Part shown: positions 1 to 10,000 of the stretch, piece by piece
Layout: every line of letters begins with the position of its first letter
How positions within the stretch are numbered: position 1 is the first letter of the stretch
Assembly (NCBI RefSeq): GCF_045124755.1
Contig: NZ_JBGVMK010000105.1
Direction: 5' to 3' (one strand)
From: Succinimonas sp045124755
GTDB lineage: Bacteria; Pseudomonadota; Gammaproteobacteria; Enterobacterales; Succinivibrionaceae
Length of the DNA: 64,000 nt
The notes under the pieces: generated by a model
What the model was told of the DNA's origin: nothing
The model's database searches: none
The model's input: only the letters and a program-made list of their open reading frames with translations
Made by a program: the position numbers and the translations under genes

Positions 1-167
1 AGTAGCCGATGAGTCCTTTGTAAAAGGGATAGTCAGTAGAGGTCTATTCGCTAGACCTCATATAATAACTTTCTAGCTGTTTTATGGAGAGTTATTCCCT
101 ATGGAATGTTTCAGATCAACTACAGACTGGAACAGAGCGAAGAATTTACTGAACAAAGGATGCTGAC

Positions 168-737
168 ATGTTCTATTTATTTGCGTTCATTCCATTCATC
201 GTTATTGTCGCCGTCATAGTTATTTTGGTGATAAACTCCCGCAGAAATCTGGAAGCCAGCGGTTTGGGGCCGGTGTCCGGAGAGTTTTTCAGGCAAAACG
301 ATCTTGAGACCTGCAATCTCTACCTCGGGGGAATTTTTCAGCTGGCCGGCTATATCGGAAGGAGCACCCGGCTGGAGAATCCCTACCGGAACGCCATCGT
401 GCAGGAATATGTCCGCCAGCTGGCTCCGACTCCGGAAAGCATGAAGCTCTGCGAAAACTCCTTCTATGCCGGATTTGAAAAGGATTTTACCCCGAACAAG
501 GCCACGGAGCTTCTTAATATCTATGCCCAGGCCTCCGGCAAAACGCCCGATGTCCGCTACATCATGACCTTTCTGGTGAATCTTTCCCTCTGCAGCGGGA
601 ACCTCTCCCCTGTGGAGGAAAAGCACCTTAACGAGATCGGAAAGCTCCTGAAATTTTCTCAGCGGGATCTCAAAAAGATGATTGAGGAATGCCGCCGCGC
701 CGAATCTTGGAAAAGCTTGGCCAAAAAGGGCAAGTAA
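168..737 (+). CDS. DjlA-like membrane protein lacking a J domain
   Basis: A 189-residue protein with one N-terminal membrane segment (about residues 4-23, very hydrophobic) followed by a TerB/DjlA-type helical domain (about 40-180). It closely matches the first two thirds of the next gene: both share YRNAIVQEY, the run QLAGYIGRST, and a KLLKFS..L..MI.ECRR block near the end. It stops where that protein goes on into a charged linker and a J domain, so it cannot itself stimulate DnaK in the usual way. The start is supported by AAGGA seven bases upstream. Inference: a tandem duplicate, either a regulator of the full-length protein or a separate membrane TerB protein. A 7-bp stem hairpin at 787-804, without a T run, lies in the 225-bp gap after it; a perfect 8-bp hairpin (39-59) lies upstream of the gene. 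Confidence 0.85.
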   Translation: MFYLFAFIPFIVIVAVIVILVINSRRNLEASGLGPVSGEFFRQNDLETCNLYLGGIFQLAGYIGRSTRLENPYRNAIVQEYVRQLAPTPESMKLCENSFYAGFEKDFTPNKATELLNIYAQASGKTPDVRYIMTFLVNLSLCSGNLSPVEEKHLNEIGKLLKFSQRDLKKMIEECRRAESWKSLAKKGK

Positions 738-962
738 CCTGATTAAGAGGCCGGATTCCGAGGGATTTCCCAAGTCAGGGATCATCATGCCAGGGCTCTG
801 GCATCCTCCCGGAATTCGCGCATTCCCAAACAAAATTCAAATTTCAGCGCTCAAATCCGGGCCGGCAGTTTCTTCTTCTGCTATACTCACGGGCGGGATG
901 TAGCAATACAATAATCCCCTGTCATCAACTAAAGTAATTACCGGCTATCGTGGTTTCCTAAC

Positions 963-1910
963 ATGCTCTCGTCCCTGTCCTCTAAACCCATTTTTTTCTT
1001 CGCCATCCTCTTTTTTATCGGATGGTACCTGATCCAGAAGTTTATCGAAATTTATACCCATGGAGGCATCGGAAGAACCTCTGTAGACGGATCGGTCTCC
1101 CACTTAAGCGACAAGGAAATTCATAATCTCTATTTGAGCGGGGTTTTTCAGCTGGCCGGCTATATCGGAAGAAGCACCAGCGACGAAAACCCCTACCGCA
1201 ATGCCATTGTTCAGGAGTATATCCGGCAGCTCTCCACCTCTCCGGAAAGCGCCGAGCTCTGTCAGACCGCATTTTTTGCCGGCTTTGCCCGGGACTACAG
1301 TCCCATGAACGCCGTGAGGCTTCTGGAAAGATATACCCAGTTTTCCAAAAAAAAGCCCAATATCAAGTACCTCATGAACTTTGTGGTCACTATCGCTCTC
1401 TGCGACGGAGTCATTTCCTCCATTGAGGATCAACGGCTTAATGAGCTCTGCAAGCTCCTGAAGTTTTCTCCCCGGGAGCTCCGGAGAATGATCGACGAAT
1501 GCCGCAGGATGCAGTCCTGGAAAAACTTCGCCCCGAACGATGAGTTTGCCTACCGCGGCGCCTTCAACGATCATTGGAAGGAGCAAAGAGCCGAAGGCTG
1601 GAATCGGCAGCAGTACGAGGAACAAAAAAGGCGCGAGGAAGAAGAAAAGCGGCGCGAAGAGGAGGAAAGAAGAGCCGAGAGAGAAGCCGGCCGCCAGATG
1701 GATGTGCTGGATGCCTATCAGGTGCTGGGGGTGCCGGCATCAGCTTCTGACAAGGAAATCAAAAAGGCCTTCCACCGTCTTATCAGAAAATATCACCCCG
1801 ATCTGGCTCAGTCCCGGGGACTTCCCGAAGAAATGGCTCAGGTATATGCCGATCGGGCGCAAACCATTAATCAGGCCTACGAAACCATCTGCCGGAACAG
1901 AGCCGCCTGA
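963..1910 (+). CDS. djlA: DjlA-type membrane-anchored DnaJ-like co-chaperone
   Basis: A type III J protein: N-terminal membrane anchor (about residues 10-27), TerB-like domain (about 55-190), a charged Glu/Arg-rich linker (about 215-245) and a C-terminal J domain with the HPD tripeptide at about 278-280. The family uses HPD to stimulate the ATPase of DnaK at the inner face of the cytoplasmic membrane; E. coli DjlA is 271 residues, and this 315-residue protein is longer mainly in the linker. The upstream neighbour is a J-less paralogue in the same orientation, so the pair arose by tandem duplication. No convincing Shine-Dalgarno is visible before this ATG. The order anchor-TerB-J makes the assignment firm; the linker expansion is the only odd feature. 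Confidence 0.93.
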   Translation: MLSSLSSKPIFFFAILFFIGWYLIQKFIEIYTHGGIGRTSVDGSVSHLSDKEIHNLYLSGVFQLAGYIGRSTSDENPYRNAIVQEYIRQLSTSPESAELCQTAFFAGFARDYSPMNAVRLLERYTQFSKKKPNIKYLMNFVVTIALCDGVISSIEDQRLNELCKLLKFSPRELRRMIDECRRMQSWKNFAPNDEFAYRGAFNDHWKEQRAEGWNRQQYEEQKRREEEEKRREEEERRAEREAGRQMDVLDAYQVLGVPASASDKEIKKAFHRLIRKYHPDLAQSRGLPEEMAQVYADRAQTINQAYETICRNRAA

Positions 1911-1943
1911 TTATTCCGCCTTAGTCTGTCCCGCTGAGGGCTT

Positions 1944-1972
1944 CCCGGCAGGAGACTTGTCATGCCGGGTTT
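1944..1972 (+). terminator. Possible terminator between convergent genes
   Basis: Perfect 7-bp inverted repeat CCCGGCA/TGCCGGG (arms 1944-1950 and 1963-1969) with a 12-base loop, followed by only three T. It lies in the 94-bp gap between the djlA-like gene and a minus-strand gene, where a terminator is expected. The short T run keeps confidence low. Confidence 0.4.
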
Positions 1973-2004
1973 GCTGAATCCGCAATTCTCCCGGAATTCC
2001 GCCG

Positions 2005-3141
2005 TCAGAACATAAAATCCTCAGGCAGAGACAGAGCTGCGGGCACCATGGTGGCATCATTGTAAGGGTGCCAGCTGGTTTCTATAATAGCGTCTCTGAG
2101 CTCTTTGGCCTTTTCCGGCTGACAGGCCACCCCTTCGCCCTTTTCATACATATCTGCCAGAAGCGCGGTAGCGGGCACATTGCCCACTTCAGAAGCCTTG
2201 TCAAGATAGTGAAAGCCCCGGGGGAGATCCGCGGTTACGCCGTAGCCGGAATGCAGCATCCAGCCGGCAAGATACATGGCATCGTTAAGATTTCTGTCCG
2301 CCGCCCTTTCAAAATACGGGAAGGCCTTTACGTAATCGCTCTTGACCCCGATACCGTACAGATAAGCCCGGCCCAGATTCAAAAGCCCCTCCCGGAGATC
2401 CTTTTTGGCGGCCTTTTCATAAAAACGGAAGGCCATTTCCGGATTTTTCTCCGCGCCCACGCCGTTTTCATACAAGAAGCCGAGATTGTTATAGGCGGCA
2501 GCATAGCCGTGGGAGGCCGACTTTTCAAACCATCTGAAAGCCCGTTCCGGATCTCTGTCCACCCCGGCGCCGTTGTAGGTGATTAGACCCATAAGGTTTT
2601 CAGAAAAAGCGTCTCCCTTTTCCGCAGCCTTCCGGATGAGCTCCAGGCCCTGTCTGCTGTCCAGGTACACGCCGCCCAGTCCCTGATGCTGAAAAAATCC
2701 CTTAAGAGCCAGAGCCCGGGGCTGATCCTTTTTTACAGCTTCCTCAAGATAGCCCAGAGCCTTATCGCGATCTTGGGCAATAGACCGATCCGTGCCTACC
2801 CGATAGAGCTGAGACATGTAGAAAAGCCCCTGAGGATTTCCCCTTTGAGCCGCCTTTTCAAAGGAGTACACGATATAGCTGAACATCTCGCCGTTCACCT
2901 GATTGCCGGCGTCATACCGCAAAATAAAGTTATTGGCGATACGGGCCCAGGCATCTCCGGAGTCCTGCTCATAGGCGTCATGGCACTCCTTCTCAAGAGA
3001 GGTGAGCTTTATGCATTCAGAAAGATTCATGCTGATGTCGGTGACGGCGGCGTCGGCAGCGGACGCGCCATTAAGAAACGCTCCGGCAAGGAAAACCAGA
3101 GCCGTTAATCCCGCAGCCTTGCGGCTTTTAATATTTATCAT
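2005..3141 (-). CDS. Secreted Sel1-repeat protein
   Basis: A periplasmic or secreted scaffold-type protein of Sel1 (TPR-like) repeats. The chosen start (ATG at 3141) gives MINIKSRK, a hydrophobic stretch and an Ala-X-Ala region (NGASAADA): a classical signal peptide. The longer open frame to 3216 would put 25 extra residues in front of the signal and is less likely. After the signal come about seven Sel1 units of roughly 36 residues, with recurrent A..G...A...LG..Y..G.GV motifs between about residues 100 and 350 of the chosen reading. Sel1 repeats mediate protein-protein contacts; no catalytic domain is visible and the partner is unknown. Another Sel1 gene lies directly upstream on the same strand, after a 218-bp gap containing a 26-bp tandem repeat. 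Confidence 0.85.
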   Translation of the reverse strand: MINIKSRKAAGLTALVFLAGAFLNGASAADAAVTDISMNLSECIKLTSLEKECHDAYEQDSGDAWARIANNFILRYDAGNQVNGEMFSYIVYSFEKAAQRGNPQGLFYMSQLYRVGTDRSIAQDRDKALGYLEEAVKKDQPRALALKGFFQHQGLGGVYLDSRQGLELIRKAAEKGDAFSENLMGLITYNGAGVDRDPERAFRWFEKSASHGYAAAYNNLGFLYENGVGAEKNPEMAFRFYEKAAKKDLREGLLNLGRAYLYGIGVKSDYVKAFPYFERAADRNLNDAMYLAGWMLHSGYGVTADLPRGFHYLDKASEVGNVPATALLADMYEKGEGVACQPEKAKELRDAIIETSWHPYNDATMVPAALSLPEDFMF

Positions 3142-3248
3142 TGCTGAGGTACCTGAAAACAGGGCAGCCGGGGAAACCGCGCTGCCGAGGGTAACTGAAA
3201 ATGTGTTTTCCGTCACATTGTAACGAACAATCCCGCCGACAGTTACAC

Positions 3249-3272
3249 TTTTTCACGTAATTTCGTGAAAAA
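3249..3272 (-). other. Inverted repeat, TTTTTCACG/CGTGAAAAA
   Basis: Perfect 9-bp inverted repeat with a 6-base loop (3258-3263) between the two minus-strand Sel1 genes. Read on the minus strand it lies downstream of the 3360-4757 gene and about 110 bp before the next start. It could be a weak bidirectional terminator or an operator; the AT-rich stem does not decide. Confidence 0.4.
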
Positions 3273-3302
3273 ACGCTGCTGCTGCCAACTTCCTTTGACA
3301 GA

Positions 3303-3388
3303 CTCCGCTATTCCGCGCCTTCGGCTGGCTCCGCTATTCTGCGCCTTCGGCTGGCTCCTCTATTCTGCGCCTTCGGCTGGCTCCTCTA
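3303..3388. repeat. 26-bp tandem repeat at the 3' end of a Sel1 gene
   Basis: Three near-identical 26-bp units (3303-3328, 3329-3354, 3355-3380) plus a short partial copy. The last full copy overlaps the C-terminal codons (EPAEGAE) and stop of the Sel1 gene at 3360-4757; the others lie just past the stop on the minus strand. Since 26 is not a multiple of three, changes in copy number inside the gene would shift its reading frame. Confidence 0.9.
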
Positions 3389-4757
3389 ACGGAATATCCC
3401 TTCTCCCGGTAAAGAGTTCATGATAATGCCCCGGAGCCACGGTATCATACCCCTTTCCAAAAAACTGCGGCCGGTAAAAAAGAACCTTGTAGGGGAAGAT
3501 CTCATGATAGGAATGCCGCTCATAGCGATCCATAAGAGCCCGGGCCATTTCGCTGTCCCGTGGCACGCCGCAGCCGTTTTCATAAAGAGAGGACAATACC
3601 CGTTCTGCGGGATAATACTGATGCTCCACCGCCAAAGAAGACCAGATGAAGGCATCATGACAGCTCTTCGGGATGAACTTCCCGTCGGCAAAGCTTTTGC
3701 CCAGGAGATACATGGAAACTGCCGAACCCTGCTCCGCCCCCTTCTTAAGCCAGTCCATGGCTTCCTGGATCTGCTTGCCGGCGGCTCCTCCGGATTTCTC
3801 AAGATAAATTCGGGCAATGCCCGCAGCGGCATCAGGCTCTCCGTCGTTGAAGGCCTTGATGAAAAGCTCGGCGTTTTCCTGGTTTTTCACGGGATCCGCG
3901 GTGCCCTCCACCCGGACATTACGAATGCCGCGGTTAAGCAGAGCGGCCGGATCTCCGGCCTTGATGGCCTTGTCGAAATACTGATCCGAAAGCTTTATGT
4001 CCCGTTCCGTGCCCACCCCCTCGCCGTACATGACGCCGATGGCATTGTCGGCTCCGGAAATGCCGGCCTGGCTGCTGAGCTTGAAAAGCCGGAGAGCTTC
4101 CTCGGGATCAAAGTAGGGGGCATTGGACACCAGCTTGATCCAGCCCAGAGCATAAGCCGCGGCGGGATCCCCCATTTCCACGGCCCGGTTGTACCAGGAA
4201 ATAGACTCCTTGAGGGAATTCACCACCCCGGTGCCGCTGAGATAGCAGTAGCCGATGAAGCTGATGGCGGGAGTAAAGCCCTTTTCCGCAGCCCGGCGGG
4301 CCCAGGAATACGACACCAGAAAGTCCTGCTTGATGTCTCCGTCCCCCGACATATAGAGAAGCGCCAGATAATACTGGGCCTCCGGAACTCCGTTGAGAGC
4401 GGCCATATGAAGCAGTCTCACCGCTTCGTCATGCTTTTCGCCCACGTTATGGAGGTAATAGAGAGCCAGTTCGGTTTCTGCCAGGGAATCGTGATTTCTG
4501 ATGGCAAGACCATAGGCGGTAACGCCTCGGAAATAGCGGACGCGCTCCGTGGTATCGCTGAGGTATAAGGCGCCGATTTTTCTTAAAGCATCGTTATCAA
4601 AGTGATAAAGACCGCGGGAGCAGAGATCTGCCGGAATCCCGTCGGAAACGCACTCGTCCCTGGTAAAAACTCCGTAAAGCATATCCTGCGAAACAGCCCC
4701 GGCTCCGGAGGAGGCCAGCAAGGCAGAAAACAATAACACCCGTGATAATCCGGTCAT
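3360..4757 (-). CDS. Secreted Sel1-repeat protein
   Basis: A 465-residue protein with an N-terminal signal peptide (MTGLSRVLLFSALLASSGAG, cleavage probably after AVS or nearby) and about eight Sel1-type repeats from about residue 95 to 400. Typical cores are visible, such as A..YLALLYMSGDGD, IGYCYLSGTGV, GVMYGEGVGTERD and LSSLYENGCGVPRD. It is therefore an exported TPR-like protein, probably periplasmic, with a binding rather than catalytic role. The C-terminus is acidic and its codons are part of a 26-bp tandem repeat. It may share a transcript with the smaller Sel1 gene at 2005-3141. The specific function is not known from sequence. Confidence 0.88.
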   Translation of the reverse strand: MTGLSRVLLFSALLASSGAGAVSQDMLYGVFTRDECVSDGIPADLCSRGLYHFDNDALRKIGALYLSDTTERVRYFRGVTAYGLAIRNHDSLAETELALYYLHNVGEKHDEAVRLLHMAALNGVPEAQYYLALLYMSGDGDIKQDFLVSYSWARRAAEKGFTPAISFIGYCYLSGTGVVNSLKESISWYNRAVEMGDPAAAYALGWIKLVSNAPYFDPEEALRLFKLSSQAGISGADNAIGVMYGEGVGTERDIKLSDQYFDKAIKAGDPAALLNRGIRNVRVEGTADPVKNQENAELFIKAFNDGEPDAAAGIARIYLEKSGGAAGKQIQEAMDWLKKGAEQGSAVSMYLLGKSFADGKFIPKSCHDAFIWSSLAVEHQYYPAERVLSSLYENGCGVPRDSEMARALMDRYERHSYHEIFPYKVLFYRPQFFGKGYDTVAPGHYHELFTGRRDIPLEEPAEGAE

Positions 4758-5125
4758 CTCTTAGCGCCACCCGAAAAATCTGCAAAAACCGCGGCGGAAA
4801 GCCCGAACCCGGCCGGAGCCTAAGCCGCTTCTTAATTACTCTGATCCCTGATTATAACCGCATCGCCGTGATATCCGCGGGAAATATCTTCCATATTCTT
4901 AGCAGGACGTTATCGGGATAACACAAACAGCGCAAAAGCGTGACCGGTTCTGCTTTTTCCGGCGGCTATTCCGGGAGCATTTGCGTTTCGGGAGTATTTG
5001 CAGCCGCTTTGCTGACCTCCCTGATACCAAAGGGCCTAAAAATTTTGCTCTTGATAATTTCAGGATTTACCCTAAACTAACAGCAGGGCTTTTTCTTTAT
5101 TTTTACCTGTTTCTCCAGTACCGAC
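4758..5125. other. Intergenic region between divergent genes
   Basis: 368 bp between a minus-strand Sel1 gene and plus-strand nhaP2. It should hold both promoters, but no good -35/-10 pair stands out. A 12-bp near-identical direct repeat (GGGAGCATTTGC at 4973-4984 and GGGAGTATTTGC at 4990-5001) is the only structure noticed; its 17-bp period could suit a regulator site, but that is speculation. Confidence 0.4.
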
Positions 5126-6859
5126 ATGGATACACTCAATTATGCCATTCTGATTATCGGGCTCCTCCTGTCAGTGAGCATCTTCGCCAGCAGAATTTCC
5201 TCCATCATGGGACTGCCGGTGCTGCTGCTGTTTCTGGGAGTGGGCATGCTCTGCGGCTCGGAAGGAATCATTCTGAAAATAGCCTTTAACAACTACGACC
5301 TTTCCTTCATGGTGGCCAATATCGCTCTCGCGGTGATCCTGTTTTCCGGCGGCTGCCAGACCTCGCTGAACACCTTCAGAAACGTGGCTGTCCAGTCAAT
5401 TATTCTTTCCACCGTAGGCGTGCTCATCACCTCCGCCATTGTGGGCGGGGCGGCCTATTATCTTTTCAAGCTCCCCTTCTACCAGTGCATGCTGGTGGGA
5501 GCCATTGTGGGATCCACCGACGCCGGCGCTGTGTTCAGCCTGCTGGGCGGCAACGGCGTTACCCTGAAAACCAAGGTCGAGTCCCCGCTGCAGATCGAAT
5601 CCGCCACCAATGACCCCATGGCCATCTTTCTGACCATGACACTGATCAATCTCATTCAGGCGGAAAACGCCGGTTCCGCCGTCTCCATTGCCGATGCCTC
5701 CATGCTCTTCGTGAAGCAGTTTGCCTTCGGCACCGGCTTCGGCATTATCTTCGGACTTCTGGCGCGCTACCTTATCAGCATCATCAACATTCCCTCCGGA
5801 CTTTACACCCTGCTGGTAATTGGCATTGCCTTCACCGGCTTTGCCATCACCGCCAGCCTGGACGGATCCGGCTTCCTGGCCATCTTCATCATCGGCATGT
5901 GCCTGGGCAACCGCAAAAACCGCCTGGTGAATTTCATTCTTCCGGTGCTGGACGGCCTCACCTGGCTTTCCCAGATCGCCCTCTTCCTTATCTTGGGACT
6001 TCTGGTCACCCCCAGCAGTCTCCTGCCGTATCTGGGCACCGGCATCATTATCGCTCTGGTACTGACCTTCATCGCCCGGCCGGTGGCGGTCTTCCTCTGT
6101 CTGAAGCCCTTCTTCACCTACAGCACCGCGGATCTGACCTTTATTTCCTGGGTGGGACTCCGGGGATCCGTGCCCATCGTGCTGGCCATCTACCCGATTA
6201 TGTTTGAGGTGCCATACGGCGAGATGTACTTCAACGTGGCCTTTGTGATTGTGATCTTCTCCCTGCTGGTGCAGGGGGCGTCCATTCTCCCCATGGCCAA
6301 AATCTTCCGGGTGCACGCTCCCAGCCTGGCCGCTCCCATCAGCAAGGGGGATATCGGCATTTCCATCGATGACGACTATCAGATCTTCACCTATGAGATT
6401 CAGCACAGCAAATTCCAGGACATCCCCCTCCGGGAGATCAAGTTCCCCAGCAAAACGCAGGTGGCGGCGGTTTTCAAGAAGGGACAGATGGTGAAGCCCA
6501 GCGGCAGCACCACCCTCAAAAAGGGAGATGTGGTGTCCGTTATCGGGCATAACGAGGACGAGGAATTCCTGAACTTCATTTTTAACGGCAATGCCAATGT
6601 CCGCAAGACCCCGCATTTCTACCGGGGCGATATCATCCTGGACGGCAAGCTGAAAATGACCGAGGTGGCCCGGGACTACAACCTGGTCATCACCAGTCTG
6701 GAAAAGCCCCTGACCCTCAACGAGTTTCTGTCCTACCAGCTGGGGGGCTTCCCGATGGCGGGAGACCGGTTCACCCTGATCGACATCCGGCTGTACGTGC
6801 AGGAAACCCAGGAGGACAAGATCACCAAAATCGGCTACGAAAAGCTCGATTCCATCTGA
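5126..6859 (+). CDS. nhaP2: K+/H+ antiporter, NhaP2/CvrA type
   Basis: A CPA1-family cation/proton antiporter of 577 residues, essentially the length of E. coli NhaP2 (578). The first ~390 residues form about 12 membrane segments and contain the family signatures GSTDAGAVFSLLGG and ESATNDPMA, whose Asp residues carry ions. A cytosolic TrkA-C-like regulatory domain follows (about 400-490), then a C-terminal extension rich in beta strand. It exports K+ in exchange for protons across the inner membrane, supporting K+ and pH balance. It appears to be a single-gene unit; no strong ribosome-binding site precedes the ATG, which was chosen because the first helix starts right after it. The long open frame on the other strand is a composition shadow. 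Confidence 0.95.
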   Translation: MDTLNYAILIIGLLLSVSIFASRISSIMGLPVLLLFLGVGMLCGSEGIILKIAFNNYDLSFMVANIALAVILFSGGCQTSLNTFRNVAVQSIILSTVGVLITSAIVGGAAYYLFKLPFYQCMLVGAIVGSTDAGAVFSLLGGNGVTLKTKVESPLQIESATNDPMAIFLTMTLINLIQAENAGSAVSIADASMLFVKQFAFGTGFGIIFGLLARYLISIINIPSGLYTLLVIGIAFTGFAITASLDGSGFLAIFIIGMCLGNRKNRLVNFILPVLDGLTWLSQIALFLILGLLVTPSSLLPYLGTGIIIALVLTFIARPVAVFLCLKPFFTYSTADLTFISWVGLRGSVPIVLAIYPIMFEVPYGEMYFNVAFVIVIFSLLVQGASILPMAKIFRVHAPSLAAPISKGDIGISIDDDYQIFTYEIQHSKFQDIPLREIKFPSKTQVAAVFKKGQMVKPSGSTTLKKGDVVSVIGHNEDEEFLNFIFNGNANVRKTPHFYRGDIILDGKLKMTEVARDYNLVITSLEKPLTLNEFLSYQLGGFPMAGDRFTLIDIRLYVQETQEDKITKIGYEKLDSI

Positions 6860-7088
6860 TGCGGGCGCCGGCATGATCCTTCAGCGATGCCCGGATAATA
6901 CCGGATCCGACAAATTTAAGGTACAATAACGCCGCGCCAGCAGGAATGACTCCCGCGGGATGTGGCATGCTCTCAGCCGGTTTCGGTTTCCCGGCAGCAA
7001 AATCATGAGAAACCGCTTTTGAGCTCCGGAAGAGCGCCTTAGAGAGCTCCGCTTTAACTGACTGAATTTACACGAGTAATAAAACAAC

Positions 7089-10000
7089 ATGACCCGAATC
7101 AAGAACCTCCCCAAAATCGGCCATCATTACGGCAAGGCCGCTCCGAAGCTGCTGGCAGCTGCCATACTGGCCGCTCTCCTGGGAATCGGGGGCTACAGCA
7201 TGTTCGGAGGATCCGGAAAGGATCAGAACGGTTCCATTGCGGATGAGGTAAACACGCCCGAGGATGCTGCGGCCGCTCTTTATTCCAGCATTCTTTCCGA
7301 AGACTACAGCCATAACGTCAGACTGGTAGCCAAGCTGCGCAATCTGGATTTTGAAAAGCAGAACGAGCTGCCGGCTTCGGCCATGACCGAGGATGACCGC
7401 AACCGTCCGGTGAACATCGCCCCGTATCTTTCCGAGGTGGCGCTGCAGGAGGTGGAGAAGCGCATCCGCAGCTACGAGGAGCATCTGGTGAACCGCCAGT
7501 CCACGGCTAACTACAAATTCTACGTGGACAGCCTGGCCAGCATCTTCACCTTCTATCACTCTCTGGATCCGGACATTTCGGATATGGAGCGCACCATTGC
7601 CGCCTATCAGGCCTTCGACAAAAACATTGACTACACCATCAATGACATCCGCTCCCTTTACGGCGCGGTAAACGCCCTCCGGGTCTGCCGCTTTCTTATC
7701 GGGGAAGGAAACTACAGCCGGCTCTCCCCCTTTGACATGAGAGACTTTATCACTTTGGAGGTAAACAAGCTGATCCAGAAGCTTCCGGTGGATCCGGAGG
7801 AACGGGTGCGGAGCATCAGCGAATACAATGCCGAAGACTTTGCCATTCTGAACCCGGAAAAACTCCATGAGGTGCAGAAGCTTAATCTCTCCCTGCCGTC
7901 GGTAATCAACTACATCTCCCTGATTGACGGCATTAAGCCTGATCAGAGAACCCGCAACTATAACTCCATCCGGGAAAACTACAGCAAAACCCTGACTCAG
8001 AGCCAGAGCTTCTTGGATCGGGCCCGGGTGTTCTACGAATGCCGGCTTAACACCGCCGCCCCCTTTACGGTAACCGCCAAGGGCACCGGTAAGATCTTCA
8101 AGGACGTGGCCCTCTCCGGAAAGCTGCAGCTTAATGCGGTGGAAATGAAAATCGCCACCCCGGTGGCCTCCTGCGAAAACATGGACACCATTTATGTGCT
8201 GGTGCCGGAAATAAACGATTATCAGGAGCTCTTGAACCGGGGCATCAACAAAATGGGCGACAGCGATCGGACTATGTTTAAAACGGATCTGGCTCTCCTG
8301 GCCGGCATTTACGCCGGACAGAAGGAGATCCCCCTCTCAATTAACGCCTCCGAGGTGGCCGCCGTGGAAAACCCGCTGGAGCAGAACCCGCGGCAGGGAC
8401 GCTTTGTGGGCACTCAGGAATCCGGGCCGCTTTTTAATGTCAATCTTAATTCCATGAAGCTTCTGGAAACTCTGGAAATCAGCCCGGAATCCACGCAGAT
8501 GTTCCGCCAGAGCGGTCAGACCGGCGAATCCTACCGCCGCTCCCGCCAGATGCTGCATCTCCTGCAGGAATTCGTGCGAACCGAAGATTCCATGTCCAGC
8601 CTGGACTTCGAAAGACTTAATCAGGATCCCTTCCACTATCTTTACGAGCGTTCCCGGGAGTTCTATGCTGACAGCCTGGAGCAGCAGGAAAAGGATCTCA
8701 ATGCCGCGTCCGTAAACGTGGCTGACACCGTGCTGGCCGCTTCTGCCGCGGAAAACGAAAGCTCCTCTCAGGGATCTCCGGAATATAACGGTCTTAATGC
8801 GGACGCCTCGCATACCCTGGTGATCAGCGAGGTGGAAACCCCGGAGCCGGCTCCGGAAAACCCCGTATCTCCTCCGGAACCGGAAAAGCCGGCTCCTGAT
8901 GCTCCGGAGACCGCGCCGGTTACCGCAGAAAACACCCCGGTTACCCCCGAGCCTGAAAAACCCGCTTTGCCTCCTGCAGAACCGGAGTCTCCGGTGCCGG
9001 AATCCCCGGTTGTGGCCGTCATGACGGAAGAGGACAAGCCTCAGGAAGCGGCTCCGGAAAAGCCCCTCCTTACCCCCAGGGAGCTCCGGGACGCCAAAAC
9101 GGAAGTTCTTAAAAGCGAAATCGCCCGCAACAATCAGGACGCCGTCTATGAGCTCGCCATCCGCAATATCAACGGCATCAAGGGAGTTAAGAAGAACCTC
9201 AAGGAAGGCGAGACCCTTCTGGAAAAGTCCGCCGCAAGCGGAAACCGGGATGCCGCCTATATGCTGGGATCCATTTATCTTAACAAGCCTAAGAAAACCG
9301 CCCAGGACACTGAAAAGGGCATCGCGCTCATTATCGCCGCTGCCGATAAGGGACATGCCGATGCTCTGAACGACGCCGGTCATTTCTATTACGAAGGCAA
9401 GCATGTGCCCCGGGACTATCAGAAGGCTCTTGATTACCTCCTCCGGGCTTCCGAGCATGACAATAAGGATGCGGACTATCTTCTGGCTCTGATGTACCGG
9501 GACGGCCACGGCGTATCCCGGAATCTGGAGAGCGAAATCTCCTATCTTACCCGGGCAGCCAAGGGACGCTACGGCATTCCGAAGGCTTCATACGACCTGG
9601 CGGAGATCTACGCCTCGGATCTGGATCCCAGAAAAAAGGATGAAAAGAAGGCCCGGGAATACTACATTGATGCCGCCCGCAAGAACGTAAAGGAAGCCTT
9701 CCGGCCGGCGGGCATCGCCCTTCTGAAGCAGAATCCCTCCAGCTTCGAGGGCGCCAAGTATCTCTCCGGCTCTCTCACCAAAAACGATCCGGAGGCCGAA
9801 GCGCTCCTGATGAACTACTATATCAAGACCAATGACACCCGGGAGCTCCTCAAGTACATTGCCAAGGCGCCCAAAAACGTGCAGGAGCAGCATCCTCTGG
9901 AGATGGGCATCATGTACGATCAGGGCATCAACGTCAAAAAGGACTATGCTCAGGCGGAAAAGTACTATCGCATGGCCATCAAGGACGGCAAAAGCGCCGC

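Noticed and set aside
5396..6874. A 492-codon minus-strand frame opposite nhaP2
   Set aside because: Gly/Asp/His-rich shadow of a conserved membrane protein; no family features.
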